Shown: positions 1 to 11,408, numbered from the stretch's first letter. The stretch is DNA of 14,571 nucleotides from Pyronema omphalodes (GCA_024516155.1 JAJJXM010000209.1:1-14571), one strand, 5' to 3'. Notes: a model not told the origin generated them from the sequence alone. Program-made: numbers and translations.

Positions 1-1835
1 GCGCACGGTTCATGCAGATCATATCTGACGCTGTCGGCAAAACTCGACTGTAGTGAACGCTTTCTCGTTGCAACATCATATGAGACAACCACAGAAATCC
101 ATCAGTCCTGTGACAGGTATTCACAGCAATATCTGGGTTTTTCACAGAGTATGTCTAGCCACTCGCCTTGCAATGATACATCCCATCTTTTGCTTTTGTC
201 CGTGGTTCTACGTCGACAAGCCTCTGGTGTTACGTCCGTGAGCAATAATCGGTTTGGTATTCCTTCTAAACATAGATCATATGATGGCGGGCTGTGAAAC
301 ACTGGAATTAACCACAACTAGGACAATCGGAAATACTGCCGTCCAGATGAAAGATAACAGCATGAAATGAATCATAGACAGCGAAAAGCATGAAAATATA
401 CCAATTCAGGAGAAGCAGTAGCCAGTGCCGTACAAGGGATTTTTTGTGATCGGCTGGGATTCGCGTGTGTTGAGTAGTCCACTACGTGACGAATTTCGGT
501 ATGTGTATCAGGAGTGATGGTCAGTGTACAACTGTGGTGTGCGAAAGGAAGACGGCGCCGCCCACGACGAAAATAATCCCACAACACGACAAACGCTGCT
601 CCTCAAGCACGACAACGCGAATTAAAAAAATTAAAAAATGAAATAAAAAATAAAAAAATAGTCTTGGTCGTACCATTATATTTGACCTTCTGAAGTACAA
701 TACTGCGCCCAAAAAGATTAAATTCAGAAACAATTCGAAGAGTACATAGTAGAGTGTTAAAACTGCATGTCAAGGCACGCCAATGTGCAACCTAAAAACA
801 TGTTTGATTGGCCAAAGAATGGCCAAGCTAGTGGCACTAAGATATGGTTAACGTGGTTGCGGACATCCCAATTACGAGCTATCACGTCATACCATTTTAA
901 TCCCTGTCGCTCCCTGTCATGGAGACCAAATGGTGTCGAGCCCACGATAACTTTCATTACAACGCGCGCGATACTCACATAGTAAAGAATTGATACTGCT
1001 TTACCTCCCAATTTCTCTGTCGCTTGTTCCGAGCAGAAAAAAGGCGGAAGAATTAGCCCAATTTTTGTTCGGCAGTGAGTGTGCACTCGTCGATCTCTGC
1101 ACAAAAAGCAAGCACATCTTTGGGCGTGAGACGAGAAAATTTCACAGCAAGCATCTGTAACTTGTTCATATTATAATTATTATCATCACCAGATGAAACA
1201 TAACAATAAAAGCAGCTTCTTGCAGTGTCTGATTCTGCAGTATCAACATAGTCTCTTCAAGGAACTGCAAGATTAGCACATTATTATGCTATTCATGATG
1301 ATGATGTGGGTGACTGCAACACGGACAAGCTTGAGGAACCCATCAACAACTTTGCTTATGGTTTGCCGAATGCTTGATTTCTGAACAACTAATGGGGACC
1401 ACTGGAGGTGGATATCACCCTGGATTCCCTGAGTGTCCAGCCGGGATAAATTACGACACATCACACAAGGGTCAAACACAATGTAAAGGCACCACGACTT
1501 GGTTTACCTTGTTCTGGCTTCAGACTATCTATTACCGCCTGGGTTGCTAATTTTCAGGTCATAGTATCTATATCCATTACAACCTACCACTCGAAGAAAA
1601 ATATTACGACTATATTCAATCATTACTGTATGATAAGTCCGAATGCATCATGAAATATCACTTACTACTCTAATTGATTTCTACATCCTGGGGCCGTGGG
1701 TTTGAAGATGTTTTAAAACGGTTCTGTAAGCGACAACAGTTTTTAGCGCTATGAAGACGGTAGAAATGTTTCACGCTACAAGTGCTTAATACCTAAAGCA
1801 TTTCTTTGTGCAAATACTTAGATCTCTGAAGACAT
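1..1835. other. AT-rich DNA without a recognisable gene
   Basis: No frame shows a protein family I recognise. The longest open frame is 115 codons on the minus strand (757-1104) and has no conserved motif. Poly-A/T clusters occur at 622-660. No tRNA or rRNA signatures and no terminal inverted repeats were seen. Confidence 0.5.
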
Positions 1836-2331
1836 ATGCAGTATCTAATCATGGTGACTTTCCAAGAACAGTATTACACTTCGCAATATGTCCAATACTT
1901 CATTTCTGAATTCAAAGCATATATACTCCTTAAATTCTTTTCAACTGCTGGAAAACGTATCAGCGAATCTTTAGTGTCTACCAGGCGAAAATGGACATAG
2001 AGAGAAACGAATTGGGTCTGGCCTAAAGGTCTAGTTTCTCATGACAGCATTTTCGTCATCAAAAAAGATGATGGTAAAAGAAATACTTTGAGTACTGGAG
2101 GACTTCCCATCGCTCTATTACTTTTTCGGCGCCTACAGATATTTTTAAAAAGAAACTGCATTTAGAAGCGTTCTCAGAGGACTTCATTATCAAATTTCAG
2201 AGGTACGTTAGAGAACTTAGAAAAAAGTTGCGACTTTATAACAACATCATCTCAAATGTTTTTGAAGCACACAGAAAATTGTAGATTAAACCCGTATACT
2301 CGAGAATCCATATCATAAAGTCGAGAAACCA
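1836..2331 (+). pseudogene. Possible decayed reading frame, unidentified
   Basis: One plus-strand frame stays open from ATG at 1836 to about 2330 except for TAG at 1998-2000 and TAG at 2161-2163, giving three consecutive runs of about 50 codons in AT-rich DNA where stops should be frequent. The translated stretches contain ordinary mixed-composition protein (for example FFSTAGKRISESLVSTRRKW and QRTSLSNFRGTLENLEKSC) rather than low complexity. I do not recognise a family. It could be a mutated transposon remnant or chance. Confidence 0.2.
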
Positions 2332-3015
2332 CTTTCAAAAATTAAGACCCGTCACTTTACAGGAATTTGGCCATTGGAAATGTTTCATTAATCGCGTGGG
2401 GTAATAAACATTGTAAAATCATCCTAATTACCCTTTTCAATGATGGACAGTGAACTTCACCAATCTGTAATTACTAAAATGCTCAAGTTTGAAGTATCGC
2501 ATCAATATTCGACCACAGTCCTCAATATACGCTGGTTGGTACCCCTAAAACGTTTTAATACATTATTCCTGGAAATACCAACTTGTAGCCTCATCTTTTC
2601 CGCCTTGGGTTATCCAACATTCCATATGTGAGAAAGGACAGGGAGAGACAGACGGTTTTATTGTAGATGATGATGACAATACAGAGAGAGGAAGCATTGT
2701 ATATAGTAGAAAAGTCGGTTGGTCTCATCCTCCTTATCACATCCCGGTTGGTGTCCCACTTTGTTCCCCTCAAGGTTCGTCTTGATCAAACTCAAGGAGC
2801 TTGTTCCGACAAGCTGGATTGCCTCTTCTCAGCAATCTTCCAACACCATAGAATAGTTTGGGAAGTTTCTAATAGACCGGAGCTTTGCGACGTTCCTCGC
2901 AGTAAGAGCGAATGATACACGTTTCTCTACGCCCGAATAAGTAGTATTAGAATGGAATCAATCATCAATAAGACAGCGGCTTTCAACCTTCAACGGGACC
3001 AGATGGTGTAATCCC
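2332..3015. other. Intergenic DNA, no supported gene
   Basis: Short open frames exist on both strands (for example 2667-2915 plus, 82 codons) but show no recognised domain and no credible splice partners. Nothing else stands out. Confidence 0.4.
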
Positions 3016-3123
3016 CTATGTATTGACAGTAGCCATAGTAATATTCTGCATTTCAGTTTGCTCGTCGGAGGAGAGTACAGGGTTGAGAGTTCGGAGGGAT
3101 TCGGGTTTGGAGGGATGTTGCAT
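3016..3123 (-). CDS. Possible orphan small ORF or terminal exon
   Basis: A minus-strand frame gives 35 residues from ATG to TAG, beginning MQHPSKPESLRTLNPVL. It is polar and has coding-like composition. The frame stays open upstream for about 30 more codons, with a hydrophobic-then-basic stretch, up to a TAA near 3220. It could be the last exon of a decayed gene, but no upstream exon was found. The overlapping 118-codon minus-strand frame at 2958-3314 looks less protein-like. Low confidence; no function is inferred. Confidence 0.15.
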   Translation of the reverse strand: MQHPSKPESLRTLNPVLSSDEQTEMQNITMATVNT

Positions 3124-4060
3124 TGTAGAAAGTATCGACGATCCCTGTTGGTCAGAATGGTGTTTTCGTAGTAGGGTAACGCTTGAGGAATATGAGAGGA
3201 TATAAAGCCCAATTTATACAAAGAACCATGGTCTAGGACAACTGTATTCGCATATGTTGGAGTGCAAACTACGTCGGGGGAATTCATATTCCAGCGAGAT
3301 AGGAGATTCACCAAATCCGGAGACCCTTTTCCAGCGAAATATGAGCGCGGGTCTTTTATTGGTGATCTTCGTCCCAGTGATATGTGAAGAGTGCATATAC
3401 CTAGTTTCAGCTATACAGTGACGGCATTTTCTCCCAGGGGACGAATCAAAAGTCTTATTATGTGCATTAACAATAGAGCCAATTATCGGTAGTTAAAGAG
3501 TCTTGTTAATTTTTGTAGCTTTTGTTAAGATTCTCTGCCAGGAAATATTCTGAGGGTTGAACACCAGCAACCGCGGTCTCAACCATAATTTCAATTCGTT
3601 TGCTGTTCAGAACTGGGATTGCCAACCCCATTGCAAAAGTAATTCACAGATTATTGGAACAATGCGAAAATCAGTAACTCAGTATTCCAGTGGATAAATT
3701 CGTCCTTCGATTATATACAGCCTCTGCACGGAGTTTCGTATATATAATTCAAGCAATAGGTGCCAATTGGATCTGATATCTAAAAGCTCAGGGCTGTTGA
3801 ACCCTTAGCAACTCAAATACGTGAAGCATAAAACTTATTCACTTCCCCATAATCAACAGAATGTACCAATCACATACTGTAACGTTTAAAGCCCACTGGC
3901 GCACCTACCTGAGATGGGACGGCATTAATCGATATTAGATGCTTGAACGCGAAATCGGGCCACTGTAAAAGACATATCCAACGCACCTTTCAGCAAGGGA
4001 GCGGAAGATGGCAGGAAGTGATGAGGAGGACGTATGACGGAGGAGGAGCAGGAGAGAAGG
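3124..4060. other. AT-rich DNA without a supported gene
   Basis: Only short overlapping open frames occur, and none has recognisable motifs. From 3400 to 3920 neither strand has an open frame of 60 codons. No repeat or RNA gene was identified. Confidence 0.45.
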
Positions 4061-4080
4061 GGGTTACCAGGGCACCACAT

Positions 4081-4196
4081 ATCTATCACCAAGTATCTAT
4101 CACCACTTCTATACCACGACATATCTATCACTAAGCACCACGGCACCAAGCACCACGGCACCAAGCACCACGCACCAAGCACCAGTACCACGGCAC
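4081..4196. repeat. Minisatellite of CACCA-containing units
   Basis: The first part has three copies of ATCTATCAC(C/T)-type units (4081, 4095 and 4123 regions). It passes into a near-perfect 15-nt unit, GCACCACGGCACCAA, repeated with truncations from about 4134 to 4195. The reverse complement reads TTGGTGCCGTGGTGC, which creates repeated W-C-L-V-type pseudo-peptides on the minus strand; these are not genes. Confidence 0.85.
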
Positions 4197-4260
4197 AAAA
4201 AACATAAACATAAAACATAAAACGCCACTTCAGAAAATCTAAAACCATAATCTATTACAT

Positions 4261-4287
4261 AACAAAAAAAAAGAAAGAAAAAGTAAA

Positions 4288-4318
<31 letters not shown>

Positions 4319-4335
4319 AAAAAAGAAAGCACTAT
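4261..4335. repeat. A-rich (GTAAAAA)n / GAAA tract
   Basis: A purine-rich tract with a degenerate GTAAAAA heptamer repeated five or more times between about 4282 and 4320, flanked by A9-A11 runs. Likely a slippage product. Confidence 0.8.
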
Positions 4336-4432
4336 CAGTAAAAAAAATAGCAATAGCCAGGATATCTGATATCAAATCAATCCAAAAGCTTGAAAAAAAG
4401 AAATGAAAAAAAAAGAGCATCCCAAAATCCCT

Positions 4433-4487
4433 ACATTCAAACATTCAAACATTCAATCCCCGAATCCCCAGATCCCCAAATCCCCTA
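4433..4487. repeat. Tandem ACATTCAA and TCCCCRAA arrays
   Basis: Three perfect ACATTCAA octamers (4433-4456) are followed directly by four degenerate TCCCC(G/A)AA-like units (about 4457-4487). The two arrays share unit length and abut, suggesting one evolved octamer array. Confidence 0.85.
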
Positions 4488-4490
4488 ACC

Positions 4491-4871
4491 GACAAATCTT
4501 CAGCTCCAAACATTACATACATCATCATAACAAATCACATACATACAACCATTACCAGATCAAATCATTACCCCTGAAACGAAAAAAAAGAACAAGATAA
4601 CTTACCCTATGGTATGGTATATCCAGGATATCCAATACAAAAAAATAAATAGAAAAAATAAAAACAGTATAAAAAGAACAAGGTATAAAAAAAACTCCCA
4701 AACAAACAAAGTATAATAAATAAAAATCTTTTATATATCATCACGTCACAACCGACTCTCTGGATAAATAAATCAACGAACGTAGCTCTAGCCGCACTCC
4801 TCGTTCTAGCCAATCCAGTATCAACCGCCTCAGAAGGCATCTTATCATCATGTTTCACCGCACTTCTAGGT
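4491..4871. other. 3' flank of the epimerase gene, A/T-rich
   Basis: This lies downstream of the annotated stop on the minus strand. The first part (4735-4871) still reads as a plausible coding tail in a shifted frame. Beyond that the minus strand is very T-rich, with many TATTTAT and TTTTTATTTT stretches, consistent with a 3' UTR and poly(A) region. On the minus strand a frame here gives a phenylalanine/tyrosine/leucine-rich pseudo-membrane segment, which I judge to be an artefact of T-richness. Confidence 0.4.
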
Positions 4872-6587
<1,716 letters not shown>

Positions 6588-7250
6588 TATTGTTGTGTGT
6601 ATAATCGGAAAACGCTTAGTGAGTGAAAGTTGTGTAATTAACGTTGGTTATAACAAGTCGTTTATTCTATGGTATTTGTGGTTTGTGCTTCTGCTTCGTG
6701 GTCGTGGTCGTGGTACCTGGCGCGCGATCGAAAGACTGGTTGCGGGTGGTCCGTCCTTAAGTAACAGGGGCGCCTTTTCAAGTTGGTAAGGTAGGGAAGT
6801 TTAGTAAAGATTGTCAGGTAGGCAGGTCAGGTCCAGTCGGGTTAATTTAGATACGGTGAGAGGCAATGTGCGACGTGCGGATTTACGTATGAGTGGCACT
6901 TTCGATACAGGGCGTCGGGGTGTTGGGGGTGTTGGGGTATCGATTACAATGATGATGTGATAATGTTTTGCAGAGCTTGCTTGTAGGGAACAGGAAAAGG
7001 ATAAAGAAAGTCCGCTGACAGGGAAAAATAGAGAACTTTAGGCGAGAACTGTGTTCTATTATTGATAGGGATAGCACTTCTGTATAGGGCGGCGGTGGGG
7101 GAGTTTGGCGAGGAGGGGAAGCAACAGAGGGGGTGGTTTCTGGATAAAAGAAAGTGGAGGTGGAGGGAGGGGTTTGTTGTTTTCCAAGACTGGGGGAGAA
7201 GAAGGATGGACGACCTGCTGAAATGGAAAGGGATAGTTAGTTAAAGGTTC
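6588..7250. promoter_or_regulatory. Upstream flank and presumed promoter region of the epimerase gene
   Basis: No gene is supported here. On the minus strand the bases just before the start codon read CACACAACAATAATG, an A-rich leader typical of fungal 5' UTRs. No clear TATA box or named operator was identified. The plus strand carries a short CGTGGT triplication near 6697-6714 and becomes G-rich from about 7080 to 7200. Short open frames occur on both strands, but none has recognisable motifs. The promoter label rests only on position. Confidence 0.4.
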
Positions 7251-7290
7251 ACCAGGCCGCTCGGGAGGACGGTGATGGGCGCGACGCAGA

Positions 7291-7329
7291 TTAATGGATT
7301 ATAATGGATTAATGGATTAATGGATAATG
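7291..7329. repeat. (TTAATGGA)n short array
   Basis: Four to five copies of TTAATGGAT with one- or two-base variants. No coding role is apparent. Confidence 0.85.
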
Positions 7330-8210
7330 GCGAACACTGAGAACAGACTGAGATGCTTCAAGAGACGCTAGAAAAGATGGTTTTCTTCTACAGACCCCAT
7401 TAGAAGCCAAGGACACACAACACTAGCCGTTGAAGCGAGAGCTTATTCTTCGTCTAGAAAGACCTCTGAACAGCTATGGAACGTTGACGAGAACAACTCT
7501 GGCTGGTTGAGCCGTGAAAGACACGTGTGGCCAAGCAAAGAGTTCAGGGTCATGAGAAATTCGTGCCAGGTCCTTTAGCACACCCTTTTTCCATTTTCTC
7601 TCTAAAGACCACACAGGAAGCACTCGGCTATCATCATCGAAGCCGGGAAAGTTTGAAGGAAAATGCGGGATATCGATAGGCTGTCTATCTTCAGGCCCCG
7701 TGCGTACGGCAACTAACCGAATTGCGAAATTTTACGAAATTCCAAAGAAGCTTAGTATGAGATTTAGTAAAGCTTGATGAAATCCGATGAAAGCTGAGGA
7801 AATCCGAGGAAATCTACACGACCATAATTGGCATATCGGAAGTAAAGGTATGAGCTCCTGAAGCTCTTTTTCTATCTTCAGAATGAAGCGTTCGAAAAAA
7901 TAGAAATCAGAAAAAAAAGTCCGTGGATTTGCTTTCCAATTGACTGGCTATCACTGTCCCTTAAATTCCACAAAGCCGATGATCAACATCACATCACAAC
8001 GCCAGCCGGGGACAGCGAAACAGCCAACCTCCACGACCATCGACGCGTACGCCATCTTCTTTTTTTGTTGTTGTTGCTCGTATCATGTATGAATGGTGGA
8101 TTCTCAACTCGGTCGTATGCACCATAACTTGTTGATCTGGACAGAGACAGAGAACCGACACAGGCCGCACGAAATGAATTCAGGCTGAATTACTCAAAGA
8201 AGGCAACGGT

Positions 8211-8232
8211 GCCAGACTGCCAGACTGCCAGT
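8211..8232. repeat. (GCCAGACT)n triplet repeat
   Basis: Roughly three tandem copies of an 8-nt unit. The last copy diverges to form the short palindrome GACTGCCAGTC. Confidence 0.8.
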
Positions 8233-8374
8233 CGGGCCTGCTAACGTTGCTAAATCTAAATAATTATAATCTCCAGTTCTGTGTAACAACCTGTAATGGA
8301 AAAGATCTGCGAACCAGGGTGTGATGGCCAATGGTGGTTTTGTACCGCGAACGAAAACCTGGCACTAGAAGCAC

Positions 8375-8399
8375 CTCTGATGCATCTCTGATGCATCTC
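8375..8399. repeat. 11-nt tandem duplication
   Basis: CTCTGATGCAT occurs twice in direct tandem, followed by a partial third copy (CTC). Confidence 0.85.
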
Positions 8400-8671
8400 G
8401 GCAACCTTCGCAATCACACCAGGTTACCCGGATCGCGCAGTAACCAATAGGGATTGCAACGAAGCGAGGTGGGAACTGAGCAGTGGCCGAAAACCGGTTT
8501 TTGAGGTCGATGGCATTCTAAATGTTTCTTGCACTTACAGACGTCGCAATTCTGCTTGGGAAAGTAGCAGGGCGCTCGCATTGCAGTTGGCATCTATAAA
8601 ATAAGACGATTCCACCGTCCATTTTGAATCCTGTAGCCACTGCTTGATGCGACTGCCGTATTAAAAAAAAG

Positions 8672-8740
8672 GTGAGTTTTTACCTATGGTAACATGCTTT
8701 CCCCCATGCTTCTTCTTGAAAACAATGAACTGACGAGCAG
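8672..8740 (+). other. Intron-like segment, copy 1
   Basis: It opens with GTGAGT, has CTGAC at 8730-8734 and ends at CAG (8738-8740), giving 69 nt. It is related in sequence to the segment at 8775-8849 (29 of 38 bases match between 8691-8728 and 8793-8830). The sequence between the two copies has stops in all three plus frames, so a protein-coding transcript is unlikely. It may be part of a non-coding spliced RNA, or a coincidental tandem duplication. Confidence 0.3.
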
Positions 8741-8774
8741 TAGCATGTGAAACAGAACAGTAACAGGTAAAAAG

Positions 8775-8849
8775 GTGAGTTCCACCCGTATTAACATACT
8801 TTTCCCGCTGCTTTTTCTGAACTACAATGAAACTTATCTAACATTTCAG
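8775..8849 (+). other. Intron-like segment, copy 2
   Basis: Donor GTGAGT, branch-like CTAAC at 8838-8842 and acceptor TTTCAG at 8844-8849 give 75 nt, the size of the introns in the epimerase gene. Both copies are preceded by an A-run ending in AAG. No flanking exon could be identified as coding. Confidence 0.35.
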
Positions 8850-8931
8850 GCCAGAAACATTGTCGATGGGGGCTGGAGGGAAGCTCTTGGAGGAAACATT
8901 CTCAGTGGGTTGTATATTTTCTTAGTCTTGC

Positions 8932-9254
8932 GCTCTTTTCTTTCTCTTTTTCTTTCTCTTTTTTCTTTCTCTTTTTTCTTTCTCTGTTTTCTTTCTCTTT
9001 TTTTCTTTCTCTTTTTTCTTTCTCTTTTTCTTTCTCTTTTTTCTGTCTCTTTTTTTCTGTCTCTTTTTCTGTCTCTTTTTTTCTGTCTCTTTTCTCTGTC
9101 TCTTTTTTCTTTTGCTTTTTTTTCTCTTTTCTTTGCTTTTTCTTTCGCTTTTTTCTTTCGCTTTTTCTTTTGCTTTTTCTTTCGCTTTTTTCTTTCGCTT
9201 TTCTCTTTCACTTTTTCTTTCGCTTTTTGCTTTCTCTTTTTCTTTCTCTTTTTC
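8932..9254. repeat. Long CTTTT-type pyrimidine minisatellite
   Basis: About 320 nt of almost pure T/C on the plus strand, built from units such as TTTCTCTTTT. Variants are grouped in blocks: TTTCTC first (to about 9045), then CTGTCTC (about 9045-9105), then TTTGC and TTTCGC (about 9107-9230), and finally TTTCTC again. The tract makes long pseudo-frames on both strands (Phe/Leu/Ser-rich on plus, Lys/Arg/Glu-rich on minus) that are not credible genes. Confidence 0.95.
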
Positions 9255-9489
9255 GTCCTACCGCAAATGTACATATATTGAAATAAATCAATTTTTGAAA
9301 TCATATAAAAAATATCGGGCACATGTTTTCAGATATATCTTGAGGAAATGTCACCTTGAACGTGTATCGAACGTACTTTTGATATGATCCAGTAAACATT
9401 GAAAACAACTACAGTGACTCAGTTAGAGATGAAAGTTTAGATTCTTTATGTTGTTGTACTTATACTTATGGAGAACTTACAAGCGGAAC

Positions 9490-9590
9490 ATTCTTTCTTT
9501 TATTTCATTCTTATTTCATTGTCAGTCATTTCATTCCTTTTTATTCTTTTCTTATTCTTATTCTTATTCTTATTCTTAGTCGGATTCTTA
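9490..9590. repeat. TTCATT / TTCTTA pyrimidine-rich array, left part of a mosaic
   Basis: Degenerate TTTCATTC units grade into five near-perfect TTCTTA hexamers at about 9549-9576. It ends directly against the GGCGGAGG array. Confidence 0.9.
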
Positions 9591-9834
9591 TTGCGGAGGG
9601 CGGAGGGAGGGCGGAGGCGGAGGGCGGAGGCGGAGGCGGAGGCGGAGGGCGGAGGCGAGGGCGGAGGCGGAGGGCGGAGCGGAGGGGAGGCGGAGGGGAG
9701 GCGGAGGGGGGAGGCGAGGGGGAGGCAGGGGAGCGGAGGGGGGAGGCGGAGGGGGGAGGCGGAGGGGGAGGCGGAGGGGGGAGGCGGAGGGGGGAGGCAG
9801 GGGGAGGCGAGGGGAGGGGGGAGGGGGAGGCAGG
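9591..9834. repeat. GGCGGAGG minisatellite (G-rich)
   Basis: About 245 nt of GGCGGAGGG-type units, nearly T-free on the plus strand and dense in runs of two to six G. It could form G-quadruplexes on the plus strand. The pseudo-frames it opens (Gly/Arg/Glu-rich, within 9468-10076) are low-complexity and not credible genes. Confidence 0.95.
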
Positions 9835-9837
9835 CTA

Positions 9838-9998
9838 GTTCATTCTATTTTCATTTTTATTTTCATTCTTATTTTTTCTATTTTCATTCTTTTTCATCTT
9901 ATTTTCATTCTTATTTTCATTCTTATTTTCATTCTATTTTCATTCTTATTTCATTCTTATTCATTCTTATTTTCATTCTTATTTCATTCTTTTTCATC
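9838..9998. repeat. TTTTCATTCTTA array, right part of a mosaic
   Basis: More than ten degenerate TTTTCATTC(T)TA units. The composition matches the left part (9490-9590), as though the G-rich array expanded inside one ancestral TTCATT array. Confidence 0.92.
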
Positions 9999-10757
9999 TG
10001 GCCACGACCACGAAGAGCTCTTTTGCTTCAGGAAGCCAAGCTTATTGTTAGGGAACAATTCCCTGTGGCTGATTAATCTGCGATTCAATGTTTAGATCAA
10101 TTGCTACAAGTGTTAATGGTGAAGGCGACCGATTTTGATGGGGGCATTCTCAACACTCGGGGATTTCACCAGGTAACTCCCATGCTTGAAGGGTCAGTCT
10201 GTGGGTGAAGTTCTACATTTTGAATGCTACGGTCGTTAGCCCCAGTTCAGGCTACCGCTAATCATGTATACTCAAGTCAGATTGATTGCATCGGAGACGG
10301 CTGCGAACACAAGGTTTCACTCTAAATTGTACAGCATTAAGTCGAATCTTTGGAAAATATCTCTTCCTGTCGGACGTATTGTCAAGTTTAAATTTGCCTG
10401 CTTAATGATCGTTTTTGAGCACACTCGAGAGATTCTTAGATAAATTCAAGGATATTTCCGTACAAGCATTCTGGAGGCAAGGGTTTGTTTTGAAAGACCA
10501 CAGAAAAATCAAAATGAGAAAAAATTGCTCAAGTTGGCTAGAAATATACATTTTCTTATGAATGCATCAATGAAGACAAACATAATACGTAGCACCGCGA
10601 TCCGATGCCCTCATGGAGTACTGAAGTTCTCTATGAGAAACCTGCATACTAGATAATATTTTTCGCCTCAACGTCGGAACTACCTGTAGCCTCTATCGGA
10701 GTCCTTCTCTGTTAAGAAGACACTGTTCGACATGTGAACTCATGAACTGACCTACAC
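9999..10757. other. Unannotated DNA
   Basis: No open frame of 60 codons extends beyond 10076. No repeats, RNA genes or recognised domains were seen before the palindrome. Confidence 0.45.
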
Positions 10758-10809
10758 ACTCGTGCCTAAGGATGGCGGCGCGTCAGCGCCGCCATCCTTA
10801 GGCACGAGT
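10758..10809. repeat. Perfect inverted repeat: 24-bp arms, 4-nt loop
   Basis: The left arm (10758-10781) begins ACTCGTGCCTAAGGATGG and ends GGCGC. The loop is GTCA (10782-10785), and the right arm (10786-10809) is the exact reverse complement. The arms are much more GC-rich than the flanks, and pairing stops abruptly at both ends. The DNA could extrude a cruciform, and a transcript would fold into a fully paired hairpin. Confidence 0.97.
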
Positions 10810-11389
10810 AAGAGACTATTCCTGATCATGGATGAGATAGAAATTTTAAAAAGCGATTCATTGCGAGCAGAAACATTATTTAGCCTCCCCAGAATAAATT
10901 TTGCCTTTCAACCACCGTTCGCTCTATAAATTGTCGAGTCAATTTCGATTCCCATTCACACGGCCAATTTCACAACTTTTAACAGCCGTGAAGAACTGAC
11001 GTTGGATTGCATCACCATTCATCATCTCAAAATTACACAAGTTTTTCTCGTGTCTGACAGATTGCAACATGCACGGTTGGTAGTTTTAGAGGATAATGCT
11101 GATTTTACCACTGGAAATATTGGTTATTAAAGACCGCTTCTGCTTAGCGAATGAATTTTTATTCTATAGATTATGTATCTAAACCCCAGGTTACTTCAAG
11201 CTGCCATGATTTCCCTCCGCAGCGCCATACTTTGTCATTTTTTTTCATTTCACTAGGAACATTTGACAGGCTCTTCTGTGCATGCAATGCGCCTGCATTA
11301 TAAAGGTTGTGACAGAAACGGGTTCGGTACTAATCAGCACTTTACACTTAGTCCAAGCGACAACAATGGCGACAGATTGTAACTGTGAA
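10810..11389. other. Unannotated DNA
   Basis: No recognisable gene. Short frames after 11245 overlap on both strands and run into the repeat region downstream. No RNA gene signature was seen. Confidence 0.4.
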
Positions 11390-11408
11390 GGCCGGCCGAA
11401 GGCCGGCC
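11390..11408. repeat. Tandem GGCCGGCC palindromes
   Basis: Two copies of the 8-bp palindrome GGCCGGCC are separated by GAA, so the motif is both a direct and an inverted repeat. Confidence 0.95.

Larger units (their letters stand above)
7330..8640. other. Non-coding or unannotated DNA
   Basis: Neither strand has an open frame of 60 codons or more from 7245 to 8774, which argues against any ordinary exon here. The stretch contains a short GCCAGACT triplication (8211-8232) and an 11-nt CTCTGATGCAT duplication (8375-8396). Nothing else was recognised. Confidence 0.55.

Noticed and set aside
2740..3010. Inverted, diverged similarity between 2750-2775 (plus) and 2985-3008 (minus)
   Set aside because: By eye only about two thirds of some 22 bases match, which is too weak to claim terminal inverted repeats. 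No transposase lies between them.
4109..4444. 111-codon minus-strand frame rich in Phe, with GAWCLV-type repeats
   Set aside because: It is composed of the CACCA minisatellite and A-rich tracts read on the opposite strand. It is not a membrane protein gene.
8211..8232. CRISPR-like short repeats
   Set aside because: There are no spacers of regular length, the units are immediately tandem, and the genome is fungal.
8775..9322. Long open frames on both strands across the CTTTT tract (Phe/Leu/Ser-rich and Lys/Arg/Glu-rich)
   Set aside because: They are products of a pyrimidine microsatellite that lacks stop codons. Both strands are open at once and the peptides are low-complexity.
9468..10076. 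202-codon plus-strand open frame with a hydrophobic start and Gly/Arg/Glu-rich centre
   Set aside because: It consists of TTCTTA, GGCGGAGG and TTCATT repeat DNA translated straight through. The apparent membrane segment is just poly-Phe/Leu from T-rich DNA.
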